Part shown: positions 51,478 through 62,526 of the stretch, piece by piece
Numbering within the stretch: position 1 is the stretch's first letter
How the letters are laid out: the number at the start of each line of letters is the position of its first letter
Assembly (NCBI GenBank): GCA_021813405.1
Contig: JAKAKS010000006.1
Coordinates: 1 to 64,000, forward strand
Direction of reading: 5' to 3'
Length of the DNA: 64,000 bases
Origin: Nitrospirota bacterium
GTDB lineage: Bacteria; Nitrospirota; Thermodesulfovibrionia; Thermodesulfovibrionales; JdFR-88
The notes under the pieces: model-generated
Database searches by the model: none
The model's input: only the letters and a program-made list of their open reading frames with translations
What the model was told of the DNA's origin: nothing
Program-made: the position numbers and the translations under genes

Positions 51478-52410
51478 TTAAATCCCAAGCTTGCCGCAAA
51501 GCGCCTTTACGGCTTCGGCCGACTTTGAAAAGCCTTCGGCTTCCGCCGCCGAAAGCGGCGCCTCTATTATCCGCTCCACGCCCCCGCGCCCCAGCACAAC
51601 AGGCACACCGGCGTAGACCCCGCTATTTTTGTATTGGCCTTCCAGATAAGCCGCGCACGGTAAAACCCTCTTCTCATCCAGAAGCACGGATTTAACCATC
51701 TCGAAAACAGACATGGCTGGCGCATAATACGCGCTGCCGGTCTTTAACAGTGAAACTATCTCCGCACCGCCGTTCCTGGTGCGCTCTATTAAAGATTTTA
51801 TCTTCTCGCCCGGAAGCAGTTTTGAAAGCGGGATGCCTTTTACATTGATAAGGGCCTCCACCGGCACCATCTGGTCACCATGGCCGCCAAGCACCTGCGC
51901 TTCGATATCCTTAGGGGCAACCCCGGTCTCCATCGCGATAAACGCCCGCAGCCTCGCCGAATCCAGGACGCCTCCCATGCCGAACACCCTGTTTGATGGG
52001 AAGCCGGATTTCTTCCATGAAAGCTGGGTCATGGCGTCCACCGGGTTTGTTACAACTATGAATATTGCATGGGGAGAAAGTTTGGCCAGCTCCGCTGCAA
52101 GCCCGCCAACGATTTGGGCATTTGTCTTTAAAAGGTCATCCCTGGACATGCCGGGCTTCCTTGCAAGCCCCGCCGTAATAACCGCTATATCCGAGCCCGC
52201 CGTATCCGCAAGCGAATTGGAGCCTGTTACCTTTGATGAGGAGCCCCACAGCGGGCAGGCCTCCTGAATGTCCAGCGCCTTGCCTTGCGGCATCCCTTCG
52301 GCAATGTCGTATAGGACAACATCGCATATTCCGGACTGGGCCGCAAGCTGGGCCGCCTGGGCCCCGACGTTCCCGGCCCCTATTATGGAGAGTTTGGCTT
52401 TTGCAGTCAT
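51478..52410 (-). CDS. mdh: Malate dehydrogenase (LDH-like type)
   Basis: The NAD-dependent enzyme interconverts malate and oxaloacetate. From ATG 52410 it is 310 residues: [16 protein letters not shown] (Rossmann), [21 protein letters not shown] (substrate Arg loop), [14 protein letters not shown] and the catalytic His in [11 protein letters not shown]. It belongs to the lactate/malate group typical of Mdh type 3. A TATAAT lies just upstream with TTGCGC 18 nt before it, giving a very short leader. mdh is the first gene of the ndk/ACAD/Etf block. Confidence 0.95.
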   Translation of the reverse strand: MTAKAKLSIIGAGNVGAQAAQLAAQSGICDVVLYDIAEGMPQGKALDIQEACPLWGSSSKVTGSNSLADTAGSDIAVITAGLARKPGMSRDDLLKTNAQIVGGLAAELAKLSPHAIFIVVTNPVDAMTQLSWKKSGFPSNRVFGMGGVLDSARLRAFIAMETGVAPKDIEAQVLGGHGDQMVPVEALINVKGIPLSKLLPGEKIKSLIERTRNGGAEIVSLLKTGSAYYAPAMSVFEMVKSVLLDEKRVLPCAAYLEGQYKNSGVYAGVPVVLGRGGVERIIEAPLSAAEAEGFSKSAEAVKALCGKLGI

Positions 52411-52537
52411 ATTTTTTTGAAACATCATTATAAAAGAGGCGCGGCAATAAGCGCAAGGAGGGCCGCTGTAATAAAAAAAGGGGAGCTTGCGCTCCCCCCG
52501 AAGGTTTTGATTCACCCTCCCTAACTGCAAATCCTGC

Positions 52538-54520
52538 CTAGCGTATTGTGACGGTTCCGGCCGTACCGGGGGGTGTGCCAGAACCTCCGGTCACGCTTGG
52601 CGTCGGCCCCGTGTTGTAAGTGTTAAGCAGATAGGAATCCATATATACATCCCCGCCGTTGCCGCCGTTTGCCTGGCCGTTTCCACCGTTTGCGGATATA
52701 TTTCCGCTATTGAGAACCGTCTGCCCGGCGATGAAGACGCTTTCCTGGCTCCCCGCGCCGCCTAATTGAAATGGATATACGGTTTGTGCACTTGCGGAAC
52801 CGCCATTGCCGCCCGAACCGGCGTTAAGGTTCATGCTGCCGGTAATGTTGGCGATTGCACCTGAGACATTATTATTGCCATAGGTGCTTAAATTAGCGTT
52901 GTAATACGCGGCAGCCTCGATGTCCACCAACCCGCCGTTTCCGCCGTAATACGAATTGGCGCTTGAGTCTGTTACCGCGCCGCCCTGGTTGCTCACGTCC
53001 GGCTGGAAGGTGATGCTGCCGGCCGGCAGAAGCGCGTCCGTGGTGTAGTCGGTGGGCGAATAGGTATAAAGATATACTCCGCCATTGCCGGCGTTTCCGC
53101 CGCCCGCGTAGCCGTTGCCGGCGTTCATCGCAATCGAACCGGTGGTATAGAAGGCAACGGACGCGCTTGCGTTATAATTTCCGCTCAAATAGCCAATATA
53201 ATTATTAGCTTCAATCTCGATGCCTGAATAATTGGAGTTGGGAGCACTGCTTTCCCCGTTTCCGCCGTTTAAATTAAACTGAGAGTCCACCTGAATAGCT
53301 CCAACTGACGGCACCGGATTGGTTTCGTCATCGCCATCTGAAAAGAACTCCACCTTGGCCGCCTCTCCGCCGTATCCGGTGCCGGTGGAATTTCCGCCAT
53401 TGCCATTTATCGTGGCGTTCACGTATTCCATGCCCTGCGCCCATGTGTGGAAATCAACCAGGCCATGGCCGCCACCGTTTCCGGTCCCGTTGCCGCCGGA
53501 AACGTCTATCAGGCCGCTGGCAAGGATGTCCCCCTGAAGCCCGTTGGAGTTCGCCTGGTCGCAGCCTATCATGTACACGGAGCCGCCCATGCCGCCATTG
53601 CCGTTGCTGCCGTTGCCTCCCCTGGCGTAGAGGTAGCCGGAGTTATATACATTGCCGTAATCGGACGCAAGGGATATCCCTTGATTTCCGGAACCGCCGC
53701 CATCAGCGCTGCCGTCCCCGCCATTTGCCTCTATCGTGCCGGTGTTAACAGTGTAGCTGCTGGCCTCCATGTCCACGTAGCCGCCGTCCTTGCCGGCATC
53801 TCCGTTTGCGTTGAGCGTACCCTGATTTATTACGGTGCCGCCGCCCAGATAGATGCTGTCCCCGGCAGCGCCGGTTCTTGTGCCGTCAACCTCGCCCGAT
53901 GATCCGATCGTGATATTTCCCGTGGCGTTGACCGGCTGTGAGGATGTGCCGGCCTCTATGTCAAAATTGCCTCCGGTTGCCGTCGTGTTCACAAGCCCGT
54001 TTATGGTCAGATCATCGGCAAAAACCGCAACGCAGTTGCCGCCGCTGTTACCGGGCAGGGTAAGCGTGGCCCCCTGGTTAACAACAAGTCCTGTAACAGC
54101 CGTGGCGTTTGTATCTCCGGGGTCGGTAACTGGGGTGTTTGAGTCACCCGCAACGGAGCCCACATATATCTGGTCAGTATTGTCGGCTGAATTCATGAAA
54201 AGCCCGCCCGCCACGGGATTTTGATTAAGCTGGACTATGGTATTGGAGGATATGGTCACCCCATTAGCCCCATAATAGCTGGTGTAGGGAGGCAGGGTAA
54301 AGCTGGCGTCCACCGTCCCGCTGGAATTGATTATTATCGGCGCTCCGTAGGTGTACCCTGCTAACCAGCCCGGGCTGCCGCCAGTACCGGTTGCGCTGTT
54401 GCCGCCGTTCATCGATATTGTATTAGTAGGGGTAGCCGGCTGGGGGGCCTGGCGTCCGGTGCATCCAAAGCCCGAGGCCATCAGGGCCAAAGCCACTATA
54501 AAAAACGCTGCTCTTTTCAT
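52538..54520 (-). CDS. Exported Gly/Asn-rich repeat protein, predicted beta-helix
   Basis: The 660-residue protein (from ATG 54520, with a hydrophobic leader MKRAAFFIVALALMASGFGC, possibly a lipoprotein) contains at least eight imperfect repeats with cores such as ANGGNGQANGGNGGDVYM, ARGGNGSNGNGGMGGSVYM and SGGNGTGNGGGHGLVDF. Each unit ends in a hydrophobic beta strand, as in right-handed beta-helix surface proteins. It should be displayed on the cell surface or secreted. It shares a region with a small helical protein gene (17 bp upstream) and diverges from the DTG lipoprotein gene. Confidence 0.8.
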   Translation of the reverse strand: MKRAAFFIVALALMASGFGCTGRQAPQPATPTNTISMNGGNSATGTGGSPGWLAGYTYGAPIIINSSGTVDASFTLPPYTSYYGANGVTISSNTIVQLNQNPVAGGLFMNSADNTDQIYVGSVAGDSNTPVTDPGDTNATAVTGLVVNQGATLTLPGNSGGNCVAVFADDLTINGLVNTTATGGNFDIEAGTSSQPVNATGNITIGSSGEVDGTRTGAAGDSIYLGGGTVINQGTLNANGDAGKDGGYVDMEASSYTVNTGTIEANGGDGSADGGGSGNQGISLASDYGNVYNSGYLYARGGNGSNGNGGMGGSVYMIGCDQANSNGLQGDILASGLIDVSGGNGTGNGGGHGLVDFHTWAQGMEYVNATINGNGGNSTGTGYGGEAAKVEFFSDGDDETNPVPSVGAIQVDSQFNLNGGNGESSAPNSNYSGIEIEANNYIGYLSGNYNASASVAFYTTGSIAMNAGNGYAGGGNAGNGGVYLYTYSPTDYTTDALLPAGSITFQPDVSNQGGAVTDSSANSYYGGNGGLVDIEAAAYYNANLSTYGNNNVSGAIANITGSMNLNAGSGGNGGSASAQTVYPFQLGGAGSQESVFIAGQTVLNSGNISANGGNGQANGGNGGDVYMDSYLLNTYNTGPTPSVTGGSGTPPGTAGTVTIR

Positions 54521-54536
54521 TTGTATTACCCCTCCC

Positions 54537-54797
54537 CTAATTGCCGCTGGCGGCCTTGCGTGCCGCCAGCCTAGCTTCAATATTCTGCTGCCTGAGAGAC
54601 CTCTCTTGCACCCTGAGCGCCTTTAATTGATTCATCAGGGCCGGGATCTGGGAAGGATTTGCGCGCATCTGGGCCCTAAGGGTTTTTTCCTGTTCATGCA
54701 GCGCCTTGATCTGCGCCGCGTTGCCGCCTGCCGCCATTGCCGCCTGGGCCATCAGAAGCCCGGCAATAAGTACGCCTGAAACTACTGTCTTACGCAT
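54537..54797 (-). CDS. Small exported helical protein
   Basis: From ATG 54797 (preceded by GGAGGC) the protein is 86 residues: a signal peptide (MRKTVVSGVLIAGLLMAQAA, cleavage near AMA-AG), then a charged coiled-coil-like domain (QIKALHEQEKTLRAQMRANPSQ). I do not recognise a family. It lies 17 bp upstream of the Gly/Asn-rich repeat protein gene and is probably co-transcribed, so it may be a periplasmic partner. Confidence 0.72.
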   Translation of the reverse strand: MRKTVVSGVLIAGLLMAQAAMAAGGNAAQIKALHEQEKTLRAQMRANPSQIPALMNQLKALRVQERSLRQQNIEARLAARKAASGN

Positions 54798-54977
54798 GGT
54801 TGCCTCCTCAAAACAAAATTTGCTATCGTCCATCCTTGTGATGTTCTTAAGGAACTTACTTTGCCAAACGCACTTTGTAAAAATCAAGAAAAAAGTGGCC
54901 GGAATCACAAACTTCACATCATCTTTACCAAAACTTAACCACCCCCCTTTTCTCCCTTTCAAAACTGCAACCCGCAT

Positions 54978-55006
54978 TTGATTCATTTCACTGCATCTGT
55001 TAATGT
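54978..55006 (+). promoter_or_regulatory. Predicted promoter of DTG lipoprotein gene
   Basis: TTGATT (54978-54983) and TAATGT (55001-55006) are separated by 17 nt. The ATG at 55016 begins 10 nt after the -10 element and no Shine-Dalgarno is present, predicting a leaderless or nearly leaderless mRNA. Confidence 0.5.
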
Positions 55007-55015
55007 AAGTACCAG

Positions 55016-56737
55016 ATGCGCGCCATTCAGACATCAAGCCGCAATTCCTCAAAAATAATCCAGCTTTTTGCCGCCCTGTCTGTCACTGCCATTCTGGCCG
55101 CATGCGGCGCCGGCGGCGGGGGCGGAAGCAGCAGCGGAGGCCCAGGCGGCGGGGGTGGGTCTACAACCCAATTAACCATTACAGTGGGCAACAACTGGCA
55201 GACCGCCCAGGTGGAGACCGGCAGCGGCACTTTCCTTGCGAAGGCCTTCGGGCTGGTAAAAGACGCCGTAACACCCGACGAAGCGGCGGCGGCCATACCG
55301 TCCAACGTGGCCTCAATCGGTTTTATCATCACCGCTGCCGATATGGCGACAATCTCAACGAATGCGCCTGTTTCCGGCCAGACATCGATAACCGAAACAT
55401 TTAATGTGCCAAACGGCAATTTTAGGGCTGTCCGGGTAAACGCGATGGACGGCAATGGCGATGTGCTTTACACCGGCAATATAACGCTGAACCTGAACGG
55501 CGGCGCCGTAAGCCAGGACGTGGCAATGACAAACGCGCTGTGCTACACGCCCGTGTCCTCCAACCAGATGCCGGTATGCTTTGTAAACGCCACTCAGGAC
55601 GACAGTTTATACATTAACACCCCTTATGTAACGGTATACATCACAAACGCAAGCGGCGTATCCATGCCGTTCAACCTGCTTCTGGACACCGGCGCAACGG
55701 GCGTGCTTATAAACCAGGACGCGCTCCAGGCCGCCGGTGTAAATATAGCCCGGAATAATGGAAGTTTCTGCGGGCAATTTGGGGACAGTTCCATGTTCGG
55801 CGGATATGTGTCTAATGCAACTGTTGCTACGCTGGCGTCCGGCGGGTTGTCCACAAACAGCAGTTATCCGGTGGCCGTTAATCAGGACACAGCTCCCAAT
55901 AATTCCAATTACAGCTGCCCAGGCTTCACCCCCGGCAATGCAGGCTTCCCTTCCGGCGGGTTCCTCCAGGGCGATTTCGGGATGGGACTGTCACCTTCAT
56001 ACACTTTCGGCTATCCCTACACCACGCCGTCATTGCCTGCTTACCTGCCCGGCTATACCGACGGGTTTTTCCTCAGCTTTACGCCGATAACAACTTCAAA
56101 CGGCTCCAGTTACACAGGCAGCGGAACGATAACATACGGGCTGAGCGGCGGCACAACCGGATATTCCTTCTTCCCCAATGACGCAAGGCAATCGCAGGCG
56201 TTCCCGTCGATTGACGCCGAGTTCGGCGGGGTGATCAACGACCCCAGCTACACTCCAACTAATAATAATTATCTCGGGCAGAACTACTTCGCTCTCTTCG
56301 ATACCGGGTCCACCTTCATGTTCATGGGCGGTAACGCCATGTCCAATGCCGTTTCCGGCATGCCCACCATAGATTACTTGTCCAATTACGAGTATAATCA
56401 GGGGCTGTTCGGTACCGGCACGGCTCTTGTAAACGGCGGCTTGTTCATGACCATGGGGCTTTATAACGGTGCGGCCATGGGGATTTCCAACTTGGCCAGC
56501 TACGACCAGGGCGCAAGCTTTACAACCAGCCCTAATACAGGAAATTACCAGTTCTCAGGCAGTCTCTTTGGAACGCCACCCAACAACGGGTATATCCTGT
56601 TCAAAGACACCATCCTGGATTGGGACCCGATGTACGGTGTGGAGGACATGGGGATGTCTTACTTCTTTAACCACTCAATGTACTGGGCCAGCGATACATC
56701 AGCAAACGGCTGGGGCGTTGGGATGCAATTACCATGA
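55016..56737 (+). CDS. Lipoprotein with two DTG motifs, bilobal aspartic-protease-like
   Basis: The 573-residue protein has a lipobox (TAILAAC, Cys30), a Gly/Ser-rich linker (about 31-50) and two Asp-Thr-Gly motifs: NLLLDTGATGVLI (DTG 224-226) and ALFDTGSTFMFMGG (DTG 429-431), about 205 residues apart. Such paired DTG motifs are the active-site pattern of pepsin-like proteases; the region also resembles DUF3443-type proteins. It would be anchored on the outer side of a membrane. Proteolytic activity is not shown. The start overlaps nothing; the end overlaps the next small gene (ATGA). Confidence 0.85.
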   Translation: MRAIQTSSRNSSKIIQLFAALSVTAILAACGAGGGGGSSSGGPGGGGGSTTQLTITVGNNWQTAQVETGSGTFLAKAFGLVKDAVTPDEAAAAIPSNVASIGFIITAADMATISTNAPVSGQTSITETFNVPNGNFRAVRVNAMDGNGDVLYTGNITLNLNGGAVSQDVAMTNALCYTPVSSNQMPVCFVNATQDDSLYINTPYVTVYITNASGVSMPFNLLLDTGATGVLINQDALQAAGVNIARNNGSFCGQFGDSSMFGGYVSNATVATLASGGLSTNSSYPVAVNQDTAPNNSNYSCPGFTPGNAGFPSGGFLQGDFGMGLSPSYTFGYPYTTPSLPAYLPGYTDGFFLSFTPITTSNGSSYTGSGTITYGLSGGTTGYSFFPNDARQSQAFPSIDAEFGGVINDPSYTPTNNNYLGQNYFALFDTGSTFMFMGGNAMSNAVSGMPTIDYLSNYEYNQGLFGTGTALVNGGLFMTMGLYNGAAMGISNLASYDQGASFTTSPNTGNYQFSGSLFGTPPNNGYILFKDTILDWDPMYGVEDMGMSYFFNHSMYWASDTSANGWGVGMQLP

Positions 56738-57189
56738 AAAAGATATTGGCCGTTTCCATATTCTGCATACTTTTTGCCGCGCAAAGCTCCTTTGCGGCTG
56801 TGGGCGAAACATATAACCAGATGGCGCAGAGGTACGGCGCGCCCGGGCAGGTTTCCATAAAATTGGTGGCCGGCGCAAAGGACGCGGCTAGGTACACTGC
56901 CGCCGGAGCGAAGGGCTACAGCTTCAATATCAACAATTTAAAAATTTACGCGCTGTTCAATGCAAGCAACGTCTGCTTCAAAATGCTGGCCTTGCACAAC
57001 AGAATGCTGCCGGAAACTTCCGTTCTGGTAGGCCCGGCCGCAAACACCGCCCCGAAGGTGCTGCTCCGGATCCCAAGAAGGGCCATAGTGCTGCAATACG
57101 GCAGCGGGGCAAATGCGATTATATACAGGAGCTTCGGCCTGCCCGGCAACCTGAGCGCGGAGGCCACCAACAAGTCGCTGGAACCCTGA
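56734..57189 (+). CDS. Small secreted protein coupled to the DTG lipoprotein
   Basis: The 151-residue protein has a signal peptide (MKKILAVSIFCILFAAQSSF, cleavage near AFA-AV) and a mature part of about 130 residues (QMAQRYGAPGQVSIKLVAGA, ending with GLPGNLSAEATNKSLEP). Its ATG overlaps the stop of the DTG lipoprotein gene (ATGA), so translation is coupled. It has no recognised family; it could be a substrate, inhibitor or chaperone of the protease-like protein. Confidence 0.75.
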   Translation: MKKILAVSIFCILFAAQSSFAAVGETYNQMAQRYGAPGQVSIKLVAGAKDAARYTAAGAKGYSFNINNLKIYALFNASNVCFKMLALHNRMLPETSVLVGPAANTAPKVLLRIPRRAIVLQYGSGANAIIYRSFGLPGNLSAEATNKSLEP

Positions 57190-57250
57190 TAGTTTCATTT
57201 CTGCCCGCTCTCTGCCCACAACCCTGCCTTCTGCTTACCGTTATATAATT

Positions 57251-57886
57251 ATGAAAGACATGAAGCTTAATACTTTCGAAAGGTTTATCACCAATAGCGC
57301 GGTAAGGGGTTTCATGCAAAAGCGCGTGGAGGCCCCGCGCCTTAAAAAGTTCGCGCTAAAATCCGGATATCCATACTGCCTGGAGATTGGCGGCGGCACC
57401 GGCAGGGGCGGCGAGCTGATAATAGACGTTTTCGGCGCGGAAAAGGTGATTGTTACAGACATAGACCCGGCCCAGGCTGCCAAATCCAGGCAAAGGACAA
57501 GCAGGCTGGTGGCCGCCAGGCCGGAGTTAAAGGACAGGATAGATGTAAAGGTGGAAGACGCGATGGCCCTTTCGTTTGAGGACAACAGCTTCGACGCCGT
57601 CTTCGCCTTTGGCGTGATACACCACATGGAGGACTGGCGCAAGGCCATCCGCGAGATAAAACGGGTGCTGCGGCCAGGCGGCGAGTTTTTTTTCGATGAA
57701 CTGCTTGCCGGATTCCTCACCTCGTTTCCCACGCATATGCTTACCCGCCACCCCGAGGGCGGTATGTTTACAAAGGGCGATTTCCTTGGATACCTGATGG
57801 AAACAGGCATCCCCGCCGCCGGGTATAAGAGCATGGACGGCATCTGGATAACCGGCAACGCAGTTAAAAATGGCCGCGCGCAATAA
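57251..57886 (+). CDS. Class I SAM-dependent methyltransferase
   Basis: The protein (211 residues) is a Methyltransf_11-type domain: [20 protein letters not shown] (SAM motif I), [26 protein letters not shown] and [17 protein letters not shown]. Substrate is unknown. A TATAAT (57244-57249) lies one base before the first ATG; the second ATG at 57260, 10 nt past the -10, could be the true leaderless start. The 3' end overlaps the copper ATPase gene by 17 bp. Confidence 0.88.
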   Translation: MKDMKLNTFERFITNSAVRGFMQKRVEAPRLKKFALKSGYPYCLEIGGGTGRGGELIIDVFGAEKVIVTDIDPAQAAKSRQRTSRLVAARPELKDRIDVKVEDAMALSFEDNSFDAVFAFGVIHHMEDWRKAIREIKRVLRPGGEFFFDELLAGFLTSFPTHMLTRHPEGGMFTKGDFLGYLMETGIPAAGYKSMDGIWITGNAVKNGRAQ

Positions 57887-60359
57887 AGTGGACGGGAAGG
57901 CAAAGTATAAAAAAATAGAGGTCCCCGTAACGGGGATGACGTGCGCGGCGTGCTCTGCAAGGGTCCAGTCCGGCCTCTCCGGAATGGAGGGCATAAAATT
58001 CGTAAACGTGAACCTGGCCTCGGAGCGGGCCAGTGTTGATTTCAACCCTGAAATAACCTCCCCGGAAGCCATCATAAAAAAAATAGAAGACATTGGCTAT
58101 GGGGCAACCGTGGCCAAACAGACCATCCCGGTTACCGGCATGACGTGCGCGGCCTGTTCCGCCAGGGTGCAAAGGGAACTGGCCGGTGTGGATGGGGTGC
58201 TGAAGGCGGATGTAAATCTGGCAACGGAAAGCGCCACGGTGGAATACCTGCCAACCCAGGCCGGCTTCCGTGAACTGCGGGAGGCCATCAGGCGGGCCGG
58301 TTACGATGTACTAAAAACGCAACCGGGCGAGGATATTGTGGAGCGCGAACAGCGCGAGCGCGAGGCAAGATACCTTGCGCTTAAAAGAAAGGTTGTCACC
58401 GGGGCCGCGCTCTCAGTGCCGATATTCATACTTATGTACTCGCGCTTCCTGGGGCTGTTTGCAGGCCTGCCGCTGCGCGTAAATTTCATAATGCAGATGG
58501 CCCTTGCCACCCCCATCCAGTTCTGGATTGGCAGGCAGTTCTATTCCGGGGCGGTCTCCGCGGCCAGGCACCGCACCACAAACATGAACACGCTGATAGC
58601 CGTGGGGACGTCGGCGGCATACATATACAGCGCCATAGTGGTCTTCTTCCCGTCTTTCTTCATAGTGAAAGGCCTTATGCCCGCCGCTCACTTGGATGTT
58701 TACTTTGACACATCGGCGGCGATAATCGTTCTTATTCTCTTGGGAAGAACGCTTGAGGCCAGGGCGCGCGGCAAAACTTCCGATGCGGTAAAAAAACTGA
58801 TAGGGCTTGCCCCCAAGTCTGCCCGCGTTGTGCGAAACGGCGCGGAAACAGAAGTGCCGGTAGCCGACGTTGAGCCCGGTGACGTAATCTCCGTGAGGCC
58901 GGGGGAAAAGATACCTGCGGACGGCATAGTAACGGAGGGCTACTCTTCCGTTGACGAGTCCATGATAACCGGCGAGCCCATCCCGGTTGAAAAGCGGCCC
59001 GGCGGCAGCGTAACCGGGGGCGCTATCAACAAGACCGGCTCGTTTAAATTCGAGGCCGTAAAAGTGGGCAGGAACACCGTGCTGGCCGGCATCATAGAAA
59101 TGGTGCAACGAGCGCAAGGCTCCAAGCCCCCAATAGCCAGGCTGGCAGACACCATCTCGTCTTTCTTCGTGCCCGCCGTGATGGGGCTGGCCGCGCTCAC
59201 GTTTATAATCTGGTACGCCTTTGGGCCTCCGCCCGCCTTTACCTACGCGCTTCTTAATTTCATATCCGTGCTGATAATAGCCTGCCCGTGCGCCCTGGGG
59301 CTTGCAACCCCCACGTCCATTATGGTGGGCACCGGCAAGGGGGCCGAAAGCGGCATCCTCATCAGAAGCGGCGAGGCGCTTGAGGCCGCCCACAAGCTAA
59401 ATTGCATAGTGCTGGACAAAACCGGCACCGTCACACGCGGGGAACCGTCCGTAACGGACATAATCACCAACAATTCGATAACAGAGGATCAGGCGCTATA
59501 CTACGCCGCTTCGGCTGAAAAAACATCCGAGCATCCGCTGGCCGGGGCCTTCCTGAAAGCAGCGCGGGAATCCGGCATCAAACTGGGGGAGACCAGGCAG
59601 TTCCAGGCCATTGCCGGCCATGGCATAAAAGGCAGCGTTGATGGCAGGGAACTGCTGCTTGGCAATTTAAGGATGATGACGGACGAGGGCATAGACACGG
59701 GCCAGCTGGCCCCGGCTGCGGAAGGGCTTTCAAACGAGGGCAAAACACCGGTGTTTCTTGCCCTGGATAAAAAACCCGCCGCCGTGCTGGCCGTTGCCGA
59801 TACCCTGAAGGAGAATTCAAGAGAGGCCATAAAGGCGCTCAGGGACATGGGGCTGGAGGTAATCATCCTCACCGGAGACAACAAAAGGCCGGCCCAGGCC
59901 ATTGCCAGGCAGGCCGGGGCCGACAACGTTATCGCCGAGGTGCTGCCGGACCAGAAGGCCGAAGTTATAAAAAAGCTCCAGTCCGAAGGCAAAAAAGTGG
60001 GAATGGCTGGTGACGGCATAAACGATGCCCCTGCGCTTGCGCAGGCGGATGTTGGCATAGCCATGGGCACCGGAACGGACGTGGCGATAGAGGCCGCGGA
60101 TATTACGCTGATGGCCGGAGACTTAAGAGGCGTTGTGCGCGCAATCGCCCTTTCAAAGGCAACGCTTAAAAACATAAAGCAGAACCTATTCTGGGCCTTC
60201 GCGTACAACACAATTCTTATACCAGTTGCTGCCGGGGCGCTCTATCCTTTTTTTGGCACACTTTTAAGCCCGGTATATGCAGCGGCGGCCATGGGGATGT
60301 CCTCGGTTACAGTGGTAAGCAACGCACTAAGGCTCAGGAAATTCGCCCCTCCGGTTTAA
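57870..60359 (+). CDS. copA: Copper-translocating P1B-type ATPase
   Basis: The 829-residue pump has two N-terminal heavy-metal-associated domains ([15 protein letters not shown] and [15 protein letters not shown]), eight membrane helices, the intramembrane [10 protein letters not shown], phosphorylation motif [23 protein letters not shown] and [12 protein letters not shown]. The CPC motif and HMA pair fit Cu(I) export. No copper-responsive regulator (CueR, CsoR) is seen nearby. The start overlaps the methyltransferase end. Confidence 0.95.
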   Translation: MAARNKVDGKAKYKKIEVPVTGMTCAACSARVQSGLSGMEGIKFVNVNLASERASVDFNPEITSPEAIIKKIEDIGYGATVAKQTIPVTGMTCAACSARVQRELAGVDGVLKADVNLATESATVEYLPTQAGFRELREAIRRAGYDVLKTQPGEDIVEREQREREARYLALKRKVVTGAALSVPIFILMYSRFLGLFAGLPLRVNFIMQMALATPIQFWIGRQFYSGAVSAARHRTTNMNTLIAVGTSAAYIYSAIVVFFPSFFIVKGLMPAAHLDVYFDTSAAIIVLILLGRTLEARARGKTSDAVKKLIGLAPKSARVVRNGAETEVPVADVEPGDVISVRPGEKIPADGIVTEGYSSVDESMITGEPIPVEKRPGGSVTGGAINKTGSFKFEAVKVGRNTVLAGIIEMVQRAQGSKPPIARLADTISSFFVPAVMGLAALTFIIWYAFGPPPAFTYALLNFISVLIIACPCALGLATPTSIMVGTGKGAESGILIRSGEALEAAHKLNCIVLDKTGTVTRGEPSVTDIITNNSITEDQALYYAASAEKTSEHPLAGAFLKAARESGIKLGETRQFQAIAGHGIKGSVDGRELLLGNLRMMTDEGIDTGQLAPAAEGLSNEGKTPVFLALDKKPAAVLAVADTLKENSREAIKALRDMGLEVIILTGDNKRPAQAIARQAGADNVIAEVLPDQKAEVIKKLQSEGKKVGMAGDGINDAPALAQADVGIAMGTGTDVAIEAADITLMAGDLRGVVRAIALSKATLKNIKQNLFWAFAYNTILIPVAAGALYPFFGTLLSPVYAAAAMGMSSVTVVSNALRLRKFAPPV

Positions 60360-60440
60360 ACCGGATTCCTTGAATTTCCATTCATGCTTATGTGATAATC
60401 CCCCTTGCACACCTGATTTCGCGCTTAAAAAGGAGGTAAC

Positions 60441-62444
60441 GTGGGGAAAACTGAAGAGTTATCAATCAATGCCATCCGCATGCTGGCGGTGGATGCCGTG
60501 GAAAGGGCCAAATCCGGCCATCCGGGCATGCCGCTTGGCGATGCGGCGATGGCTTATGTGCTATGGACCAAGGCGTTAAGGCACGACCCTAAAAACCCCG
60601 CATGGGCCAACCGCGACCGTTTTGTGCTGTCTGCGGGCCATGGCTCCATGCTACTGTACTCGCTTCTGCACCTTACGGGTTACGGCATATCGCTTTCGGA
60701 CATAAAGGATTTCCGGCAGTGGGCAAGCAAAACCCCCGGCCATCCGGAGCATTGCCCCGAGTGCGGCATAGAGACCACTACCGGCCCTCTTGGCCAGGGG
60801 TTTGCCACTGGCGTTGGCATGGCCATGGCAGAGAAATATCTTGAAAAACTCTTCAACAAGCCCGGCTTCCCGGTTATAAACTACCGCATCTTCGGCATAC
60901 TGAGCGATGGGGACATGATGGAAGGCGTACAGTCCGAGGCCGCCTCCGTTGCGGGCCACCTTGGGCTTGGCAATATAGTTTATCTGTACTCCGACAACCG
61001 CATTACGATAGAAGGAAAAACAGACATCGCCTTTACGGAAGATGTGGCCAAACGGTTTGAGGCGTACGGCTGGCACGTGCAGAAGGCAAACGGGTATGAC
61101 ATTGGCGGGATCGAAAAGGCCATCAAAAATGCCGTAACCGAGAAGAACCGCCCTTCCCTTATAATCGCCAGGACCGTGCTGGCATATGGCTGCCCCACCC
61201 TCCAGGGCAATCCGGAGGCGCATGGCTCCCCTCTTGGCGAAAAGGAGATAGATCTGCTCAAGAAATCATGCGGCTGGCCAACCGGCAAAAAGTTCTATGT
61301 TCCGCGCGACGTCTATTCGCATATGAAAAAGTCTGCGGCAAAGGGCACGCAGGCGGCGGCAGGCTGGCGGCAGATGATGAAGGGGTATGCCAAAAAGCAT
61401 CCAGCCCAGTACGAATTATGGCAAAGGCTTTCATCCGGAAAAATTCTTCCGGAAGGTTTTGAAAAAGACATTCCCGAATTCAAGCCTGACGCGGGCGCCG
61501 TGGCCACAAGAAGCGCTTCCGGCAAGGTGTTAAACGCAATAGCCGCGCGCATGCCAAACCTGCTTGGCGGCTCCGCCGACCTGGCCCCCTCCAATAATAC
61601 GTACCTCAAAGGCCAGGATGACTTTCTTCCCGGCAAGCCCGGCAGAAACATCCACTTCGGCGTAAGGGAGCACGCCATGGGGGCAATTTCAAACGGCATG
61701 GCCCTCAGCGGAATGCTGGTGCCTTACTGCGGCACGTTCCTTGTGTTCTCCGATTTCACAAAACCGTCCATCAGGCTTTCCGCCCTGATGAACACCCATG
61801 TTATATACATCTTCACGCACGATTCCATCGGCCTTGGCGAAGACGGGCCCACGCACCAGCCAATAGAGCATCTGGCCGCGTTAAGGGCCATACCGGGGCT
61901 TACGGTAATCCGCCCGGCAGACGCCAACGAGACCGCCCAGGCCTGGAAACTGGCGCTTGAGAAGAACGGCCCCACATGCCTGATACTCTCCAGGGAAGGG
62001 CTGCCGGTAATAGACCGCAACGCAAAAGGCTTCACCCCGGCCTCCGGCATTGAAAGGGGCGGATACGTCCTTCTGGATTGCAAAGGCGCACCAGATATAA
62101 TCCTGATCAGCTCCGGAGCGCAGGTGCATCTGTGCGTAAAGGCGGCCCAGCTCCTGGGCGAAAAAGGCGTTAAAGCTAAAGTCGTAAACATGGCCAGCTT
62201 CGACCTGTTTGAATCTCAAACCAGGGCGTACAAGGACAAGGTGCTGCCTGCTTCGGTGTCCAAGCGGCTCTTCGTGGAGGCTGGCTCTCCGCTGGGGCTT
62301 CATAGGTATGCCGGGGACAAAGGCGAGGTACTTGCCATGGAGAGGTTTGGCGCATCCGCGCCCGGAAAAGTTGTCCTGGAAAAATTCGGTTTCACACCGG
62401 AAAACGTGGCCGCCAGGGCGATGAAGCTGGTTAAAGGGAAATAG
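60441..62444 (+). CDS. tkt: Transketolase
   Basis: The thiamine-diphosphate enzyme moves two-carbon units in the pentose phosphate pathway. The 667-residue protein has [38 protein letters not shown], the ThDP/Mg motif [21 protein letters not shown]...DNRITIEG, and [17 protein letters not shown] with the catalytic Glu. The start is GTG, 5 nt after AAAGGAGGT. It ends in a strong hairpin terminator. Confidence 0.97.
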   Translation: MGKTEELSINAIRMLAVDAVERAKSGHPGMPLGDAAMAYVLWTKALRHDPKNPAWANRDRFVLSAGHGSMLLYSLLHLTGYGISLSDIKDFRQWASKTPGHPEHCPECGIETTTGPLGQGFATGVGMAMAEKYLEKLFNKPGFPVINYRIFGILSDGDMMEGVQSEAASVAGHLGLGNIVYLYSDNRITIEGKTDIAFTEDVAKRFEAYGWHVQKANGYDIGGIEKAIKNAVTEKNRPSLIIARTVLAYGCPTLQGNPEAHGSPLGEKEIDLLKKSCGWPTGKKFYVPRDVYSHMKKSAAKGTQAAAGWRQMMKGYAKKHPAQYELWQRLSSGKILPEGFEKDIPEFKPDAGAVATRSASGKVLNAIAARMPNLLGGSADLAPSNNTYLKGQDDFLPGKPGRNIHFGVREHAMGAISNGMALSGMLVPYCGTFLVFSDFTKPSIRLSALMNTHVIYIFTHDSIGLGEDGPTHQPIEHLAALRAIPGLTVIRPADANETAQAWKLALEKNGPTCLILSREGLPVIDRNAKGFTPASGIERGGYVLLDCKGAPDIILISSGAQVHLCVKAAQLLGEKGVKAKVVNMASFDLFESQTRAYKDKVLPASVSKRLFVEAGSPLGLHRYAGDKGEVLAMERFGASAPGKVVLEKFGFTPENVAARAMKLVKGK

Positions 62445-62484
62445 AGGGTAAAACCGCTTCCGGGCTATTATTGATTTAACATGG

Positions 62485-62526
62485 AATCCGCCATTTCCGC
62501 AAAAGATGGAGTGGCGGATTTTTTAT
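62485..62526 (+). terminator. Intrinsic terminator after transketolase
   Basis: AATCCGCCA (62485-62493) and TGGCGGATT (62512-62520) form the stem, followed by TTTTATT. It ends the tkt transcript; the minus-strand side is not T-rich, so it is unlikely to serve the HAD gene. Confidence 0.8.

Noticed and set aside
52538-54520. CRISPR-like or satellite repeats in the Gly/Asn-rich gene
   Set aside because: The repetition is at the protein level (GGNGG units with variable DNA and variable length), not direct DNA repeats with spacers.
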